Shown piece after piece: positions 7,143 to 15,740 of a stretch of 64,000 nucleotides of DNA. The notes below the pieces were generated by a model that was not told the origin of the DNA, ran no database searches, and worked only from the letters and a program-made list of their open reading frames with translations. The stretch covers positions 372,001 to 436,000 of the forward strand of contig NZ_RKMB01000001.1 in assembly GCF_003797765.1 (NCBI RefSeq), given 5' to 3'. Source of the stretch: Ramlibacter sp. WS9 (GTDB taxonomy: Bacteria; Pseudomonadota; Gammaproteobacteria; Burkholderiales; Burkholderiaceae_C). The stretch's first letter is position 1; every line of letters starts with the position of its first letter. Made by a program: the position numbers and the translations under genes.

Positions 7143-10100
7143 TTAGGCCAATTGCCTAGCGGGCTCTAGTGATTCGCCCTGGGGTTGCAAGAAGGCTTTC
7201 AGCGCCGCGACCAGTTCGGCCAGCGGGGTGTCCAGCTCGCCGACGAGCCACTCGATTTCGGCGGCGGGCGCGCCCTCGCGGAGGCCCGTTTCCAGCGCTT
7301 CGGCGCGGGACTGGATCTGCGTGGCGCCCACGTTGCCGGAGACCGCCTTCGACGTGTGCACCAGGCGCTCGGCCGTGGCGCGGTCGCCGGTGGCCAGTGC
7401 GCCGCGGATCTCGCGCACCAGATGCTCCTGCCCGGCGACGTAGCGCCGCAGCATCGCCAGGTACAGCGGCTTCTTGCCCAGCATACGGGACAGCCCGAGT
7501 GCAGTGTCCAGGCCCAACACGCCGTGCGGGAGTTCGCCGCCGGCGCCGGAGTCGGTCGCGCGCGATGCGGGTCGCGCAGCCGCTGCAGCCACGGAGGCGG
7601 CCGATGTCGCCGCAGTTGCGGCCGCGGGCCGCGGGCGAGCCCACCGCAGCAGGATGGACGTCAGCTCGTTCGGGTCGATCGGCTTGACCAGGAAGTCGTT
7701 CATGCCCGCATCCATGCACCTGCGGCGGTCCTGCTCCATGGCGTTGGCGGTCATTGCCACGATCGGCAGCCCGGCGAAGCCCGGCAACTTGCGGATCTCG
7801 CGTGTGCTGGTGATGCCATCCATCACCGGCATCTGCATGTCCATGAAGACCAGGTCATAAGCAGCGTTCTGCACCATGTCCAGGGCGACCTGGCCGTTGT
7901 CGGCGACGTCCACCACGAGGCCGCAGTCCTCCAGCAATTCGCGGGCGACCTGCTGGTTGATGTCGTTGTCTTCCACCAGCAGGATGCGCGCGCCGCGCAC
8001 GGCCGCCAGCCGGTGGTCGGCCTGCGCTCCTTCGTCGGCCGCCGCGGCGGAAGGCGCGCGCCTGCCGCCCAATACGCCCATGGTCGTGTCGAACAGGATG
8101 GAGGCACTGACGGGCTTGACCAGCACATTCTGGATTCCGGAATTTTCGGCTTCCTTGAGCACTTCCTCGCGGCCGTGCGCCGTCACCATCAGGAACATGG
8201 GCGGCGAGGCCAGGCCCAGCGAACGGATGCTGCGCGCCGTCTGCATGCCGTCCATGCCGGGCATGCGCCAGTCGAGGTAGACCACGTCGTAGGGCCGGCC
8301 CAAAGCGGCGGCACGGCGCACTTCCTCCACCGCGGCGAGCCCGGAAGACACTTCGCTCGTCAGGAAAGTCATGCCTTGCAGCATGTCGACGATGACCGCT
8401 CGCGCGTGGTCGCTGTCGTCGACGACCAGCGCGCGTCGCCCGCGCAGGTCGGGGTTGGGCATAAGCTCGCGCTGCACCGCCGAGCCGATGCCCACGCGGG
8501 CTGAGAACCAGAAGGTGCTGCCCTTGCCGAATTCGCTTTCAACACCGACGTCGCCGCCCATGAGTTCAGCCAGTCTCTTGGAGATGGCCAAGCCCAGGCC
8601 GGTGCCCCCGAACTTCCGGGTCGTCGACGTATCGGCCTGCGAGAAGCTCTGGAACAGGCGGCCCGTCTGGTCGGGCGTGAGGCCGATGCCGGTGTCCTGC
8701 ACGCGGAAGTGCAGGAGCACGTCACTCTCGGTCCGCTCGCTTGCTCGCACCGAGATGACGATCTCGCCTTTTTCCGTGAACTTCACGGCGTTGTTGGCAT
8801 AGTTGATCAGCACCTGGCCCAGGCGCAGCGAGTCGCCCACCAAGTTGGCCGGCACATCGGGCGCCACTTCGAACACCAGCTCGAGCCCCTTCGCGTGGCA
8901 CTTCTCGCTGATCAGGCTCCCGGTGTTGTCCAGCAGCTTCTCCAGTTCGAAGTCGACGCTCTCCAGGTCGAGCTTGCCCGCTTCGACCTTGGAAAAATCC
9001 AGGATGTCGTTGATCACGCCGAGCAGGTGCTGGCCGGAAGTTTGCACCTTGGCGATGTAGTCGCGCTGGCGCGCGGTGAGGTCGGTCTTGAGCACCAGGT
9101 GCGACAGGCCGATGATCGCGTTCATCGGCGTGCGGATCTCGTGGCTCATGTTGGCGAGGAAGTCCGACTTCATGCGAGTGGCTTCCTCGGCCGTCTCCCT
9201 ACCGCGCCGAATCCCTTCCTCGATCTTCTTGCGCTCGGTGATGTTTCGGCTGATTCCGAGGATGCCCTGCGGATCGCCCTGCTCATCCCATAGGGGAGAG
9301 GTCACGGTCTCGAACAGGACGCGCTGGCCGTCGGGATAGGTGATCCAGTATTCGGCGGAGCACTCTCGCAGTTCGGCCAGTACCTGGACATGGCGTTCGT
9401 CCATGTCTTGGGCGACGTCATTGCCGAATACGTCCCGGGACTTGAGGCCGCGGATTTCATTGACGGGACGGCCGACGCTCGCGGCAAACGCCGTGTTGCA
9501 ACCGAGGTAGCGGCCCTTCAGGTCCTTGTAGAAAACCCGATCGGGAATGGAGTCGATCAGGGACTGCAGCGTGGCGGCCTGGCGATTCTTTTCCTGCTCC
9601 GCGCGCTTCTGGCCGGTGATGTCCTTGAACGATGCGACGCTGAGCTCGCGCTTGTCGTCACGCGCAACAAAGAGGCTCACCTCCACGTCCAGGATGGTTC
9701 CGTCCTTGTGCCGATTGATGGATTGAAAGGTCAACGGTGCGCCGGGTTTTCTCGGCTCCTTGCCTATTTCACGTTTCCTCTCAGGCGAGTAAGTTGGGTC
9801 AATCTGGCAGAGCGGCATGCCGACGAATTCCTCCGCCGAATAACCCAGCGTGTCGCACGCGCCCTTGTTCGCGTAGATCACTGTGCCTTCGCCGGGGTTG
9901 ACCCAGAACATCGGCCCCGAGTTTTCGACCACCAGCGAGTCGAACATCATCTTCTCTTCGGAGCGAAGCCGCTCCGTGACGTCGCGGAAGATGATGACGC
10001 TGCCCACGCACTTGCCGTGGACGCGCTGCGGCATGACGTGCCGCTCCAGGGTGCGCCCGTCCTTCAGTTCCACCAGGCTGCAGTGCTCCGACTCCGGGTT

Positions 10101-10514
10101 GCGGCGGCGCTCGTCCAGTTTCGCCTGCCAGGCCAGCGGATCCACCACGTGCGCCAGCTGGAATTCCACCAACGTGACGCCATCCAGGTCGCTCAGCTTG
10201 TCTTCCGGGATGCCCCAGAGCTCGACGAACCGGATGTTGTAGTAGATGGAGTCGTCCGAATACTGGAGCGTCAGGATGCCGTCGTTCGCGGCGTCCAGCG
10301 TCGACACCAGGAGCTCGTGAGAGCTGCGCAGCAACGCGAGCTGGCGGTCGCGGATGTCGAGCCGGGATTCGCTGGTGGCGAGTTTGTCGCGGGCTTCGGC
10401 CAGGGCCGCGCGGGCCTGGGCGAGCTCCTGCTCCAGCGTGGGCGCTTCGCCGGCTTCAGCCAGGGCGTGGGACAAATCGGTGGGGGCGCGATCCATGCGA
10501 CTGCTCGCTTTCAT
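7143..10514 (-). CDS. Hybrid sensor histidine kinase (PAS-PAS-PAS-HisKA-HATPase-REC-REC-Hpt)
   Basis: Multi-step phosphorelay kinase of 1123 residues without obvious membrane segments. Order: coiled coil (about 25-70), PAS 1 (75-185), PAS 2 (190-305), PAS 3 (315-430), HisKA with phospho-acceptor His458 ([13 protein letters not shown]), HATPase with [10 protein letters not shown] (about 565-690), REC 1 with Asp748 (YLDWRMPG), REC 2 with Asp892 ([11 protein letters not shown]) and Hpt with His1053 ([11 protein letters not shown]). This is the BarA/TodS-like unorthodox architecture. The ATG at 10514 was chosen because TGAGG lies 6 bases upstream. No separate response regulator gene is adjacent, so the final output is unknown. 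The small PAS protein downstream shares its N-terminal module. Confidence 0.93.
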   Translation of the reverse strand: MKASSRMDRAPTDLSHALAEAGEAPTLEQELAQARAALAEARDKLATSESRLDIRDRQLALLRSSHELLVSTLDAANDGILTLQYSDDSIYYNIRFVELWGIPEDKLSDLDGVTLVEFQLAHVVDPLAWQAKLDERRRNPESEHCSLVELKDGRTLERHVMPQRVHGKCVGSVIIFRDVTERLRSEEKMMFDSLVVENSGPMFWVNPGEGTVIYANKGACDTLGYSAEEFVGMPLCQIDPTYSPERKREIGKEPRKPGAPLTFQSINRHKDGTILDVEVSLFVARDDKRELSVASFKDITGQKRAEQEKNRQAATLQSLIDSIPDRVFYKDLKGRYLGCNTAFAASVGRPVNEIRGLKSRDVFGNDVAQDMDERHVQVLAELRECSAEYWITYPDGQRVLFETVTSPLWDEQGDPQGILGISRNITERKKIEEGIRRGRETAEEATRMKSDFLANMSHEIRTPMNAIIGLSHLVLKTDLTARQRDYIAKVQTSGQHLLGVINDILDFSKVEAGKLDLESVDFELEKLLDNTGSLISEKCHAKGLELVFEVAPDVPANLVGDSLRLGQVLINYANNAVKFTEKGEIVISVRASERTESDVLLHFRVQDTGIGLTPDQTGRLFQSFSQADTSTTRKFGGTGLGLAISKRLAELMGGDVGVESEFGKGSTFWFSARVGIGSAVQRELMPNPDLRGRRALVVDDSDHARAVIVDMLQGMTFLTSEVSSGLAAVEEVRRAAALGRPYDVVYLDWRMPGMDGMQTARSIRSLGLASPPMFLMVTAHGREEVLKEAENSGIQNVLVKPVSASILFDTTMGVLGGRRAPSAAAADEGAQADHRLAAVRGARILLVEDNDINQQVARELLEDCGLVVDVADNGQVALDMVQNAAYDLVFMDMQMPVMDGITSTREIRKLPGFAGLPIVAMTANAMEQDRRRCMDAGMNDFLVKPIDPNELTSILLRWARPRPAAATAATSAASVAAAAARPASRATDSGAGGELPHGVLGLDTALGLSRMLGKKPLYLAMLRRYVAGQEHLVREIRGALATGDRATAERLVHTSKAVSGNVGATQIQSRAEALETGLREGAPAAEIEWLVGELDTPLAELVAALKAFLQPQGESLEPARQLA
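7144..7158. promoter_or_regulatory. Inverted repeat TAGGC-N5-GCCTA upstream of the PAS gene
   Basis: A perfect 5-base inverted repeat (TAGGC CAATT GCCTA) overlaps the stop codon of the hybrid kinase, 75 bases before the PAS gene start. The same GCCTA core occurs three times just before the kinase gene. Recurrence upstream of both genes suggests a shared binding site; the binding protein is unknown. Confidence 0.35.
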
Positions 10515-10549
10515 GAGGAGCCTCATGAGACCATCCGGGCCGGCGCGGG

Positions 10550-10577
10550 GCCTAAGCAAAATGCCTAAGCAGCCTAG
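10550..10577. promoter_or_regulatory. Three GCCTAR repeats in the hybrid kinase promoter region
   Basis: GCCTAA at 10550 and 10563 and GCCTAG at 10572, the last inside the palindrome GCCTAGGC (10572-10579), lie within 65 bases upstream of the kinase start. The two first copies are 13 bases apart. The motif recurs at 7144-7158 upstream of the PAS gene. A candidate operator for an unidentified regulator, possibly the output of the phosphorelay. Confidence 0.35.
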
Positions 10578-10635
10578 GCGATTTGCCGCAGGGCCGGCCC
10601 GCGGTCAGGCTTGCCAAGCCAGCCGGATACGCCGG

Positions 10636-12471
10636 TCAGGCACCCCAGTCGGGCGGGCGTTCCCGGCCCTCGCGGCGGCGCTTGTCGCGCTCGGCGCGCT
10701 CTTGCGCCATCTGCTCTTCCAGCTGGGCGCGGCCCTGCTTGATCACGGCGATCACCTTGGCGCGGTCCTTGTGATGCGGATACATGCGCTCGAACAGTTC
10801 CAGGTTGTGTCGGCGAAAGCGCACCGCGTGATTGCGCGCCTCGTGCGGGGCGAACCCCAGCGCTTCCAGCACGGTGCGGGCGCTGCGCAGGCTGGACTCG
10901 AACACCTCCCGCTCCACCCGCATCACGCCGCGGTCGCGCAGCTCGTTCCAGTGCGTGACGTCCCTCGCCCGCGCGATCAGCTCCAGATGCGGGAAATGTT
11001 CGCGCGCCAGGTCGACGATGGCCAGCGACTGCTCCTTGTCGTCCACGGCGACCACCAGGATCTTCGCCGTCTCGGCGCCGGCGGTGCGCAGCAGGTCCAG
11101 TCGCGAGGCGTCGCCGTAGAACACCTTGTAGCCGAAGGAGCGCGCCGCCTCGATCATGTCGGCGTCGTGGTCCAGCACCGTCGCGGCGATGCCCTGGGCG
11201 CCCAGCATGCGGCCGATGATCTGACCGTAGCGGCCAAAGCCCGCGATGATGATCGGCGCGCTCTGCAGCTCGTCGATCTCGTCGAGCTGTGTCACGTTGC
11301 AGTTGGCCCAGCGCGGCAGCAGCAGCTTGTCGATGGCGACCAGCACCAGCGGGCTCAGAAGCATCGACACCGCCACGGCGCCGATCAGCAGGGACGACGT
11401 CTCGGGGGGCAGCACACGCGCGCCGAGCGCAGCCTGGAACACCACGAAGGCGAATTCGCCGCCCTGCGCCAGCAGCAGGGTGAAGACGGGCCGCTCCTGC
11501 ACCGGCAGGCCCATCGCCTTGGCGAGGCCGTAGATGACCAGTCCCTTGATGGCCAAAAATCCCACCACCACCGCAGCCATCACCAGTGGGGACTTCATCA
11601 GCACGCCGAAGTCGATGCTCATCCCGACGGCGATGAAGAACAGGCCCAGCAGCAGGCCCTTGAACGGCTCGATGTCGGTTTCCAGTTCGCGCCGGTATTC
11701 GCTCTCGGCCAGCAGCACGCCGGCCAGGAAAGCGCCCAGGGCCATCGACAGACCGACCAGCTGCATCAGCGCGGCAATCGCCACCACCAGCAGCAGCGAC
11801 GCCGCGGTAAAGATCTCGGGCGTGTTGCTCTTGGCGATCCAACGCAGGACGGGTCGCAGCAGCAGGCGCCCACCCAGGATGATCCCGCCGATCACGGCCA
11901 CGATCTTGCCGGCCTCCCACCACATGCTGCCACCCTCGGTGGCATTGGCCGCGCCGCCCAGCAACGGCAGCAGCGCCAGGATCGGGATGGCCGCGACGTC
12001 CTGGAACAGCAGGATCGAAAAGCCGGATTGCCCCGTCGACGTCGGCAGCAGGTTTCGTTCGCCCATCACCTGCAGGGCGATGGCGGTGGAAGACAGGGCC
12101 AGGCCCAGCGCAGCGACCAGGCTCACGCGCCACGACAGGCCCGCCAGCATGCCGGCGGCAAAGAGCAGGGCTGCGCAGCCCAGCACCTGGGCGCTGCCCC
12201 AGCCGAAGATGGGTCGGCGCAGGCTCCAGAGGCGCCGCGGCTCCAGTTCGAGGCCGACCAGGAACAGCATCAGCACCACGCCGAACTCGGCGAAATGCAG
12301 GATGTCTTCCACGTTGCTGACCAGGCCGAGGCCCCAGGGGCCGATGGCAATGCCTGCTGCCAGGTAGCCGATGATGGAGCCCAGGCCCAGCGCGCGCGAA
12401 AGCGGCACCGCAAACACCGCGGCGCCCAGATAGATAAGGCTGTTGATCAGCCAGGCAGGTGCGTGTTCCAT
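10636..12471 (-). CDS. kefC: Glutathione-regulated potassium-efflux system protein (KefC/KefB type, CPA2 antiporter)
   Basis: Inner-membrane monovalent cation:proton antiporter of 611 residues. Residues about 5-385 form the CPA2 transmembrane domain (12-13 hydrophobic segments, GLELEPRRLW, SSTAIALQVMGE). Residues about 400-520 form a Rossmann RCK/TrkA-N domain (IIIAGFGRYGQIIGRML, then VLDHDADMIEAARSFG). A charged C-terminal tail follows. It opens K+ efflux during electrophile stress and is held closed by glutathione. The start ATG at 12471 lies 7 bases after the stop of the KefF-like oxidoreductase, its usual ancillary activator, so the pair forms an operon. KefB versus KefC cannot be separated safely; KefC is favoured by the neighbour. 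Confidence 0.9.
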   Translation of the reverse strand: MEHAPAWLINSLIYLGAAVFAVPLSRALGLGSIIGYLAAGIAIGPWGLGLVSNVEDILHFAEFGVVLMLFLVGLELEPRRLWSLRRPIFGWGSAQVLGCAALLFAAGMLAGLSWRVSLVAALGLALSSTAIALQVMGERNLLPTSTGQSGFSILLFQDVAAIPILALLPLLGGAANATEGGSMWWEAGKIVAVIGGIILGGRLLLRPVLRWIAKSNTPEIFTAASLLLVVAIAALMQLVGLSMALGAFLAGVLLAESEYRRELETDIEPFKGLLLGLFFIAVGMSIDFGVLMKSPLVMAAVVVGFLAIKGLVIYGLAKAMGLPVQERPVFTLLLAQGGEFAFVVFQAALGARVLPPETSSLLIGAVAVSMLLSPLVLVAIDKLLLPRWANCNVTQLDEIDELQSAPIIIAGFGRYGQIIGRMLGAQGIAATVLDHDADMIEAARSFGYKVFYGDASRLDLLRTAGAETAKILVVAVDDKEQSLAIVDLAREHFPHLELIARARDVTHWNELRDRGVMRVEREVFESSLRSARTVLEALGFAPHEARNHAVRFRRHNLELFERMYPHHKDRAKVIAVIKQGRAQLEEQMAQERAERDKRRREGRERPPDWGA

Positions 12472-12478
12472 GTCTCTT

Positions 12479-13162
12479 TCATTCCGCGCTCGCATCCGCG
12501 CCGGAAAGGGGCCTATCGGTCGTCGGCACCTCGCAGGCCGGGCAAGCGAGCAGGTCCTCGATCTCCGGCCACTCGGGGTAGGTTCGCAGGCGGTCGGCAA
12601 ACACTTCGACGTGCTGGGCCACGGCGTCTTCATGCGCGCGATGCGCGCCGTGCAGCAACAAGGGCGGCAGAAAGCGCATGCCGCACAGGGCGGCGGTCTG
12701 CTCATAGGGCGGCAGGAATGCTTCGAAGAAGTAGCGGTTGTAGCTCTGGGGGTGGTAGGAACTCTCCGGACCGCCGGTCGTCGCGACCAGCCACAAGTCT
12801 TTGCCTTGCAGCGCCGTGCCGCCCGGGCCGTAGGCCCAGCCATAAGTGAGCACTTCATCCAGCCAGAGCTTGAGGAGCGCCGGCATGGAGTACCACTGGA
12901 TCGGATGCAGCAGCACCACAAGGCGTGCCTGTTGCGCGACGGCCTGTTCGACTCCAGTGTCGATGTCGTAATCCGGATAGAGGGCGTAGAGGTCGCGCAC
13001 CTGGACGCCGCCGCCGCCGCGGGCGGCTTCCAGCAGGCGCTTGTTCACGCGCGATTCGCGCCAGTTCGGGTGGGCCGCCAGCACGAGGATGCCGCTGGAT
13101 TGCCCTTCACCCACCGGCGCGGGCAGTGGAGCGTGGGGCGCTTGTTTGATCGACTCGGCCAT
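12479..13162 (-). CDS. kefF: NAD(P)H-dependent oxidoreductase, KefF-like ancillary subunit
   Basis: Flavodoxin-fold quinone reductase of about 227 residues (ILVLAAHPNWRESRVNK at the N-terminus for FMN, HPIQWYSMPALLKLWLDEV in the middle, YGWAYGPGG). KefF/YheR proteins bind the KefC/KefB channel and are required for its full activity, besides reducing quinones. The gene sits immediately upstream of the antiporter with a 7-base spacer. I favour ATG 13162; a TTG at 13180 would add six residues. Distance to the divergent ParA gene is about 170 bases, which contains a perfect hairpin CCCCAGC-TT-GCTGGGG at 13245-13260. Confidence 0.87.
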   Translation of the reverse strand: MAESIKQAPHAPLPAPVGEGQSSGILVLAAHPNWRESRVNKRLLEAARGGGGVQVRDLYALYPDYDIDTGVEQAVAQQARLVVLLHPIQWYSMPALLKLWLDEVLTYGWAYGPGGTALQGKDLWLVATTGGPESSYHPQSYNRYFFEAFLPPYEQTAALCGMRFLPPLLLHGAHRAHEDAVAQHVEVFADRLRTYPEWPEIEDLLACPACEVPTTDRPLSGADASAE

Positions 13163-13334
13163 ACCGGTAACATAGCGCAAAGCGGCCCACCTCTCGAAAA
13201 GCCGCCCAACCGAGGAGCCAAGTCATGGAGCGCTTGGCGAGGGGCCCCAGCTTGCTGGGGATCGACACGGGGAATGGCTTGACATGGGCGACGCCCGAAA
13301 AGCACGAAGACCTACTAACGTAGAGGAGCCCATC

Positions 13335-13952
13335 ATGCCGGTCGTGGTTGTTGCCAATCCCAAAGGCGGAGTCGGAAAGTCGACCATGGCCACCAACATT
13401 GCGGGCTATTTCGCCGGCAAGGGCCATGGGGTGATGCTCGGCGACGCCGACCGCCAGCAGTCCTCGCACCTGTGGCTGGGGCTGCGGCCTCCCGCGGCGC
13501 GGCCCATCAGCACCTGGGAACTGGCCGAGGGCAACATCGTCAAGCCGCCCAAGGGCGTCACGCATGTGGTGCTCGACACGCCGGCTGGCATGCACGGGGC
13601 GATGTTCAAGCAGGTGTTGCAGTTGGCAGACAAGGTGGTTGTCCCGCTGCAGCCCAGCGTCTTCGACATCTTCGCCACGCGGCACTTCCTGGACGAGCTG
13701 GCCGAACACCGCAAGGCCAGCAAGATGCAGGTGGGCATCGTCGGCATGCGGGTGGACCCGCGCACCATCGCGGCCGACAAGCTGCATGAGTTCGTGGACA
13801 GCCTGGGGCTCCCGGTACTCGGCTACCTGCGCCACACGCAGAATTACATCCACCTGGCCGCGCGCGGCCTGACGCTGTTCGACGTCGCGCCGGGCCGTGT
13901 GGAGCGCGACCTGGAGCAATGGCAAGGCATCTGTCGCTGGCTGGACACGTAA
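13335..13952 (+). CDS. ParA family ATPase (orphan, MinD/ParA-like)
   Basis: P-loop ATPase of 205 residues with the deviant Walker A motif KGGVGKS at about residues 10-16 (VVVANPKGGVGKSTMATNIA). Its Walker A' region is GDADRQQS and its Walker B region is VVLDTPAG. Members position DNA, plasmids or protein complexes. No parB, parS or partner gene is adjacent, so this is an orphan. The ATG at 13335 is preceded by GAGGAG at 6 bases; a longer in-frame start at 13284 lacks such a site and adds residues not typical of the family. Cargo unknown. Confidence 0.85.
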   Translation: MPVVVVANPKGGVGKSTMATNIAGYFAGKGHGVMLGDADRQQSSHLWLGLRPPAARPISTWELAEGNIVKPPKGVTHVVLDTPAGMHGAMFKQVLQLADKVVVPLQPSVFDIFATRHFLDELAEHRKASKMQVGIVGMRVDPRTIAADKLHEFVDSLGLPVLGYLRHTQNYIHLAARGLTLFDVAPGRVERDLEQWQGICRWLDT

Positions 13953-13982
13953 GGCGGGGCGCGAGCGGTTAGGGTAGCGACC

Positions 13983-14438
13983 ATGAAAACCCTCGAAAGC
14001 CTTTCCGAACTGCCCGCGCTGGTAGGCCAGGAACTCGCGGTGAGCGACTGGCTCACCGTGACGCAGGAGCAGGTCAACCTGTTCGCCCAAGCCACCGGTG
14101 ACCACCAATGGATTCACGTCGATGTGGAGAAGGCCAAGGCCGGACCTTTCGGCGCGCCGATCGCGCACGGATTCCTGACCCTGTCCCTCATCCCCCGGTT
14201 CTTCGAATCGTCGTTCGAAATTCGCAATTCGAGCATGGGTGTGAACTACGGGCTGAACAAGGTTCGCTTCACCGCGCCGGTGCCGGTGGGCAGCCGCCTT
14301 CGCGGGCGCATGAAGCTGCTGTCGTGCGAGCCGATCGACAACGACGGCATGCAGATGGCGTGGCTGGTGACGGTGGAACGCGAGGGCAGCGACAAGCCCG
14401 CGTGCATCGCCGAGTCACTGACGCGGCGTTATCCCTAG
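13983..14438 (+). CDS. MaoC family dehydratase ((R)-specific enoyl-CoA hydratase-like)
   Basis: Hot-dog fold protein of 151 residues. The hydratase-2 signature is clear: FAQATGDHQWIHVD followed by AKAGPFGAPIAHGFLTLSL, carrying the catalytic Asp and His. Single-domain MaoC proteins hydrate trans-2-enoyl-CoA to (R)-3-hydroxyacyl-CoA, often to feed polyhydroxyalkanoate synthesis or in degradation routes. It starts 31 bases after the ParA stop on the same strand; there is no functional link. It is convergent with trmL, with a 21-base gap. Substrate chain length cannot be told. Confidence 0.88.
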   Translation: MKTLESLSELPALVGQELAVSDWLTVTQEQVNLFAQATGDHQWIHVDVEKAKAGPFGAPIAHGFLTLSLIPRFFESSFEIRNSSMGVNYGLNKVRFTAPVPVGSRLRGRMKLLSCEPIDNDGMQMAWLVTVEREGSDKPACIAESLTRRYP

Positions 14439-14459
14439 GACCTCTTCTCTTAACAGGCC

Positions 14460-14921
14460 TTAGCCAAACCCGTTCTGCCGCCAAGCCTCGAACACCGTCA
14501 CCGCGACCGCGTTCGAGAGGTTGAGGCTGCGCTGGCCTTCGCGCATCGGCAGCCGCAGCCGTTGCTCGGGCGGAAAGGATTCGCGCAGCTGCGGCGTGAG
14601 CCCCCGCGTTTCAGAGCCGAAGACGAGCCAGTCACCGGGAAGGAACGCCACGTCGTGGACGGCGCGGGTGCCCTTGGTCGTCAGCGCGAACAGCCGCGCC
14701 GCGTCCGGGCGCATCGAAGCGACGAACGCGTCCCAGTTCTCATGGCGCCGAAGTTCGGCGTATTCGTGGTAATCCAGCCCGGCGCGGCGCATGTGCTTGT
14801 CGTCCATGGAAAAGCCGAGCGGCTCGATGAGGTCGAGCGTGCAGCCGGTGTTCGCGGCCAGCCGGATCACATTGCCGGTGTTGGGCGGGATTTCGGGCTC
14901 GACCAGGACGATGTGGAACAT
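14460..14921 (-). CDS. trmL: tRNA (cytidine(34)-2'-O)-methyltransferase
   Basis: SPOUT methyltransferase of 153 residues that 2'-O-methylates the wobble base of tRNA-Leu isoacceptors. Family hallmarks: N-terminal [25 protein letters not shown], central [11 protein letters not shown], and the C-terminal knot segment [20 protein letters not shown]. Length fits TrmL rather than the longer TrmH. The ATG at 14921 begins the conserved domain exactly. In-frame codons upstream run into a repeat region and are not credible. It lies downstream of comF on the same strand. Confidence 0.94.
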   Translation of the reverse strand: MFHIVLVEPEIPPNTGNVIRLAANTGCTLDLIEPLGFSMDDKHMRRAGLDYHEYAELRRHENWDAFVASMRPDAARLFALTTKGTRAVHDVAFLPGDWLVFGSETRGLTPQLRESFPPEQRLRLPMREGQRSLNLSNAVAVTVFEAWRQNGFG

Positions 14922-14928
14922 GTGGGGA

Positions 14929-14993
14929 AATGACAAATGACGAAATGACAAAGGACAAATGACCAAACGCCGGCTTCTCGGTCATTTGTCATT
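14929..14993. repeat. Cluster of TGACAAATGA/TCATTTGTCA repeats forming inverted repeats between comF and trmL
   Basis: AATGACAAATGAC at 14929-14941 is matched by its exact reverse complement at 14981-14993 (13 of 13). Nested inside, GACAAATGACC (14954-14964) pairs perfectly with GGTCATTTGTC (14980-14990) around a 15-base loop. A further degenerate copy (GTCATCTGTCAT, 15007-15018) overlaps the comF stop. The stretch is AT-rich in a GC-rich chromosome. On the minus strand it lies in the comF-trmL untranslated region, where it could be an attenuator, a processing site or a small mobile repeat. Confidence 0.6.
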
Positions 14994-15007
14994 AAAGCGC
15001 AGCGAAG

Positions 15008-15709
15008 TCATCTGTCATCCGTACGAGCGAGAACTAGGCCCGTCACGTTTGCCGCTCCAGCTTGCCGCACTGCCAACGCGGCGGCGAACAGCGACGCGCC
15101 GCTGGTCATCACGTCGTCCACCAGCACGACGTTCCGGCCGCGCAGGCCCGCGGCGCGAAGGGGCTCGACCGCGAAGGCGCCTTCCACGTTCTTCAGGCGG
15201 CCTTTCAAGTCGAGATCGGTTTGCGCCAGTGTGTGCCGCACGCGCAGCAGCAGCCCGGCGTCCGTCTTTTGCGGCGCGAGTGCCCGGGCAAGCAGCAGCG
15301 CCTGGTTGAAGCCACGCTCGGCCAGGCGCTGCGTCGAGAGCGGCACTGGCAGAACCAGGTCGCAACTCTCGAGCGCCGGTTCCACCCAGGGCGCGCTGCG
15401 CATCAACGTGGCGAAAGTGCGTGCCCAGCCCGCCTGCCCGCCGAACTTGTACTGCGTGATCAGGGCTGACCAAGGATAGTCGTAAGGCAGCGCCGCATGA
15501 CACGCGTCCAGCGGCGGCGGCGATTGCAGGCAGCGCCCGCATTCGTTTACACCAGGCCCCACCGGCAGCGCGCACCGGCGGCAGCGGGGCTGGGGCTGGG
15601 CAAACCGGGCCACGCAGGCCTCGCACACGGGCTCTGCCGGCCAGGCCTTGCACACGGCGCATTGGCCGGGCAGGGCCGCGGCAAGGCCTTCGAAAAGCGG
15701 GCGGCGCAT
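15008..15709 (-). CDS. comF: ComF family protein (phosphoribosyltransferase fold)
   Basis: Protein of 233 residues. The N-terminal region carries a zinc-finger-like cysteine set (CAVCKAWPAEPVCEAC, CRRCALPVG, CGRC). It is followed by a type I phosphoribosyltransferase domain with the PRPP motif VVLVDDVMTSGAS (about residues 190-202) and the family motif LVLPVPLSTQRLAERGFNQ. ComF/GntX proteins are linked to DNA uptake; in many Gram-negatives the role is obscure. The ATG at 15709 fits the conserved start. It is divergent from the methyltransferase gene, with only 31 bases between the starts. Confidence 0.9.
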   Translation of the reverse strand: MRRPLFEGLAAALPGQCAVCKAWPAEPVCEACVARFAQPQPRCRRCALPVGPGVNECGRCLQSPPPLDACHAALPYDYPWSALITQYKFGGQAGWARTFATLMRSAPWVEPALESCDLVLPVPLSTQRLAERGFNQALLLARALAPQKTDAGLLLRVRHTLAQTDLDLKGRLKNVEGAFAVEPLRAAGLRGRNVVLVDDVMTSGASLFAAALAVRQAGAANVTGLVLARTDDR

Positions 15710-15716
15710 CGGCGTC

Positions 15717-15724
15717 AATATACT
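15717..15724. promoter_or_regulatory. Overlapping back-to-back -10 elements for comF and the methyltransferase gene
   Basis: AATATACT contains TATACT on the plus strand (15719-15724, 16 bases before the methyltransferase ATG) and TATATT on the minus strand (15722-15717, 7 bases before the comF ATG). Both are close to TATAAT. The spacing predicts a leaderless or nearly leaderless comF mRNA and a leader of about 10 bases on the other side. Inferred from sequence only. Confidence 0.45.
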
Positions 15725-15740
15725 CGCCGCACATCGCACC

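Noticed and set aside
13262..13334. Longer start of the ParA-like gene (ATG 13284) and a TTGACA box at 13279
   Set aside because: The ATG at 13335 has a strong GAGGAG site and matches the family start; no -10 box occurs at the right distance from TTGACA.
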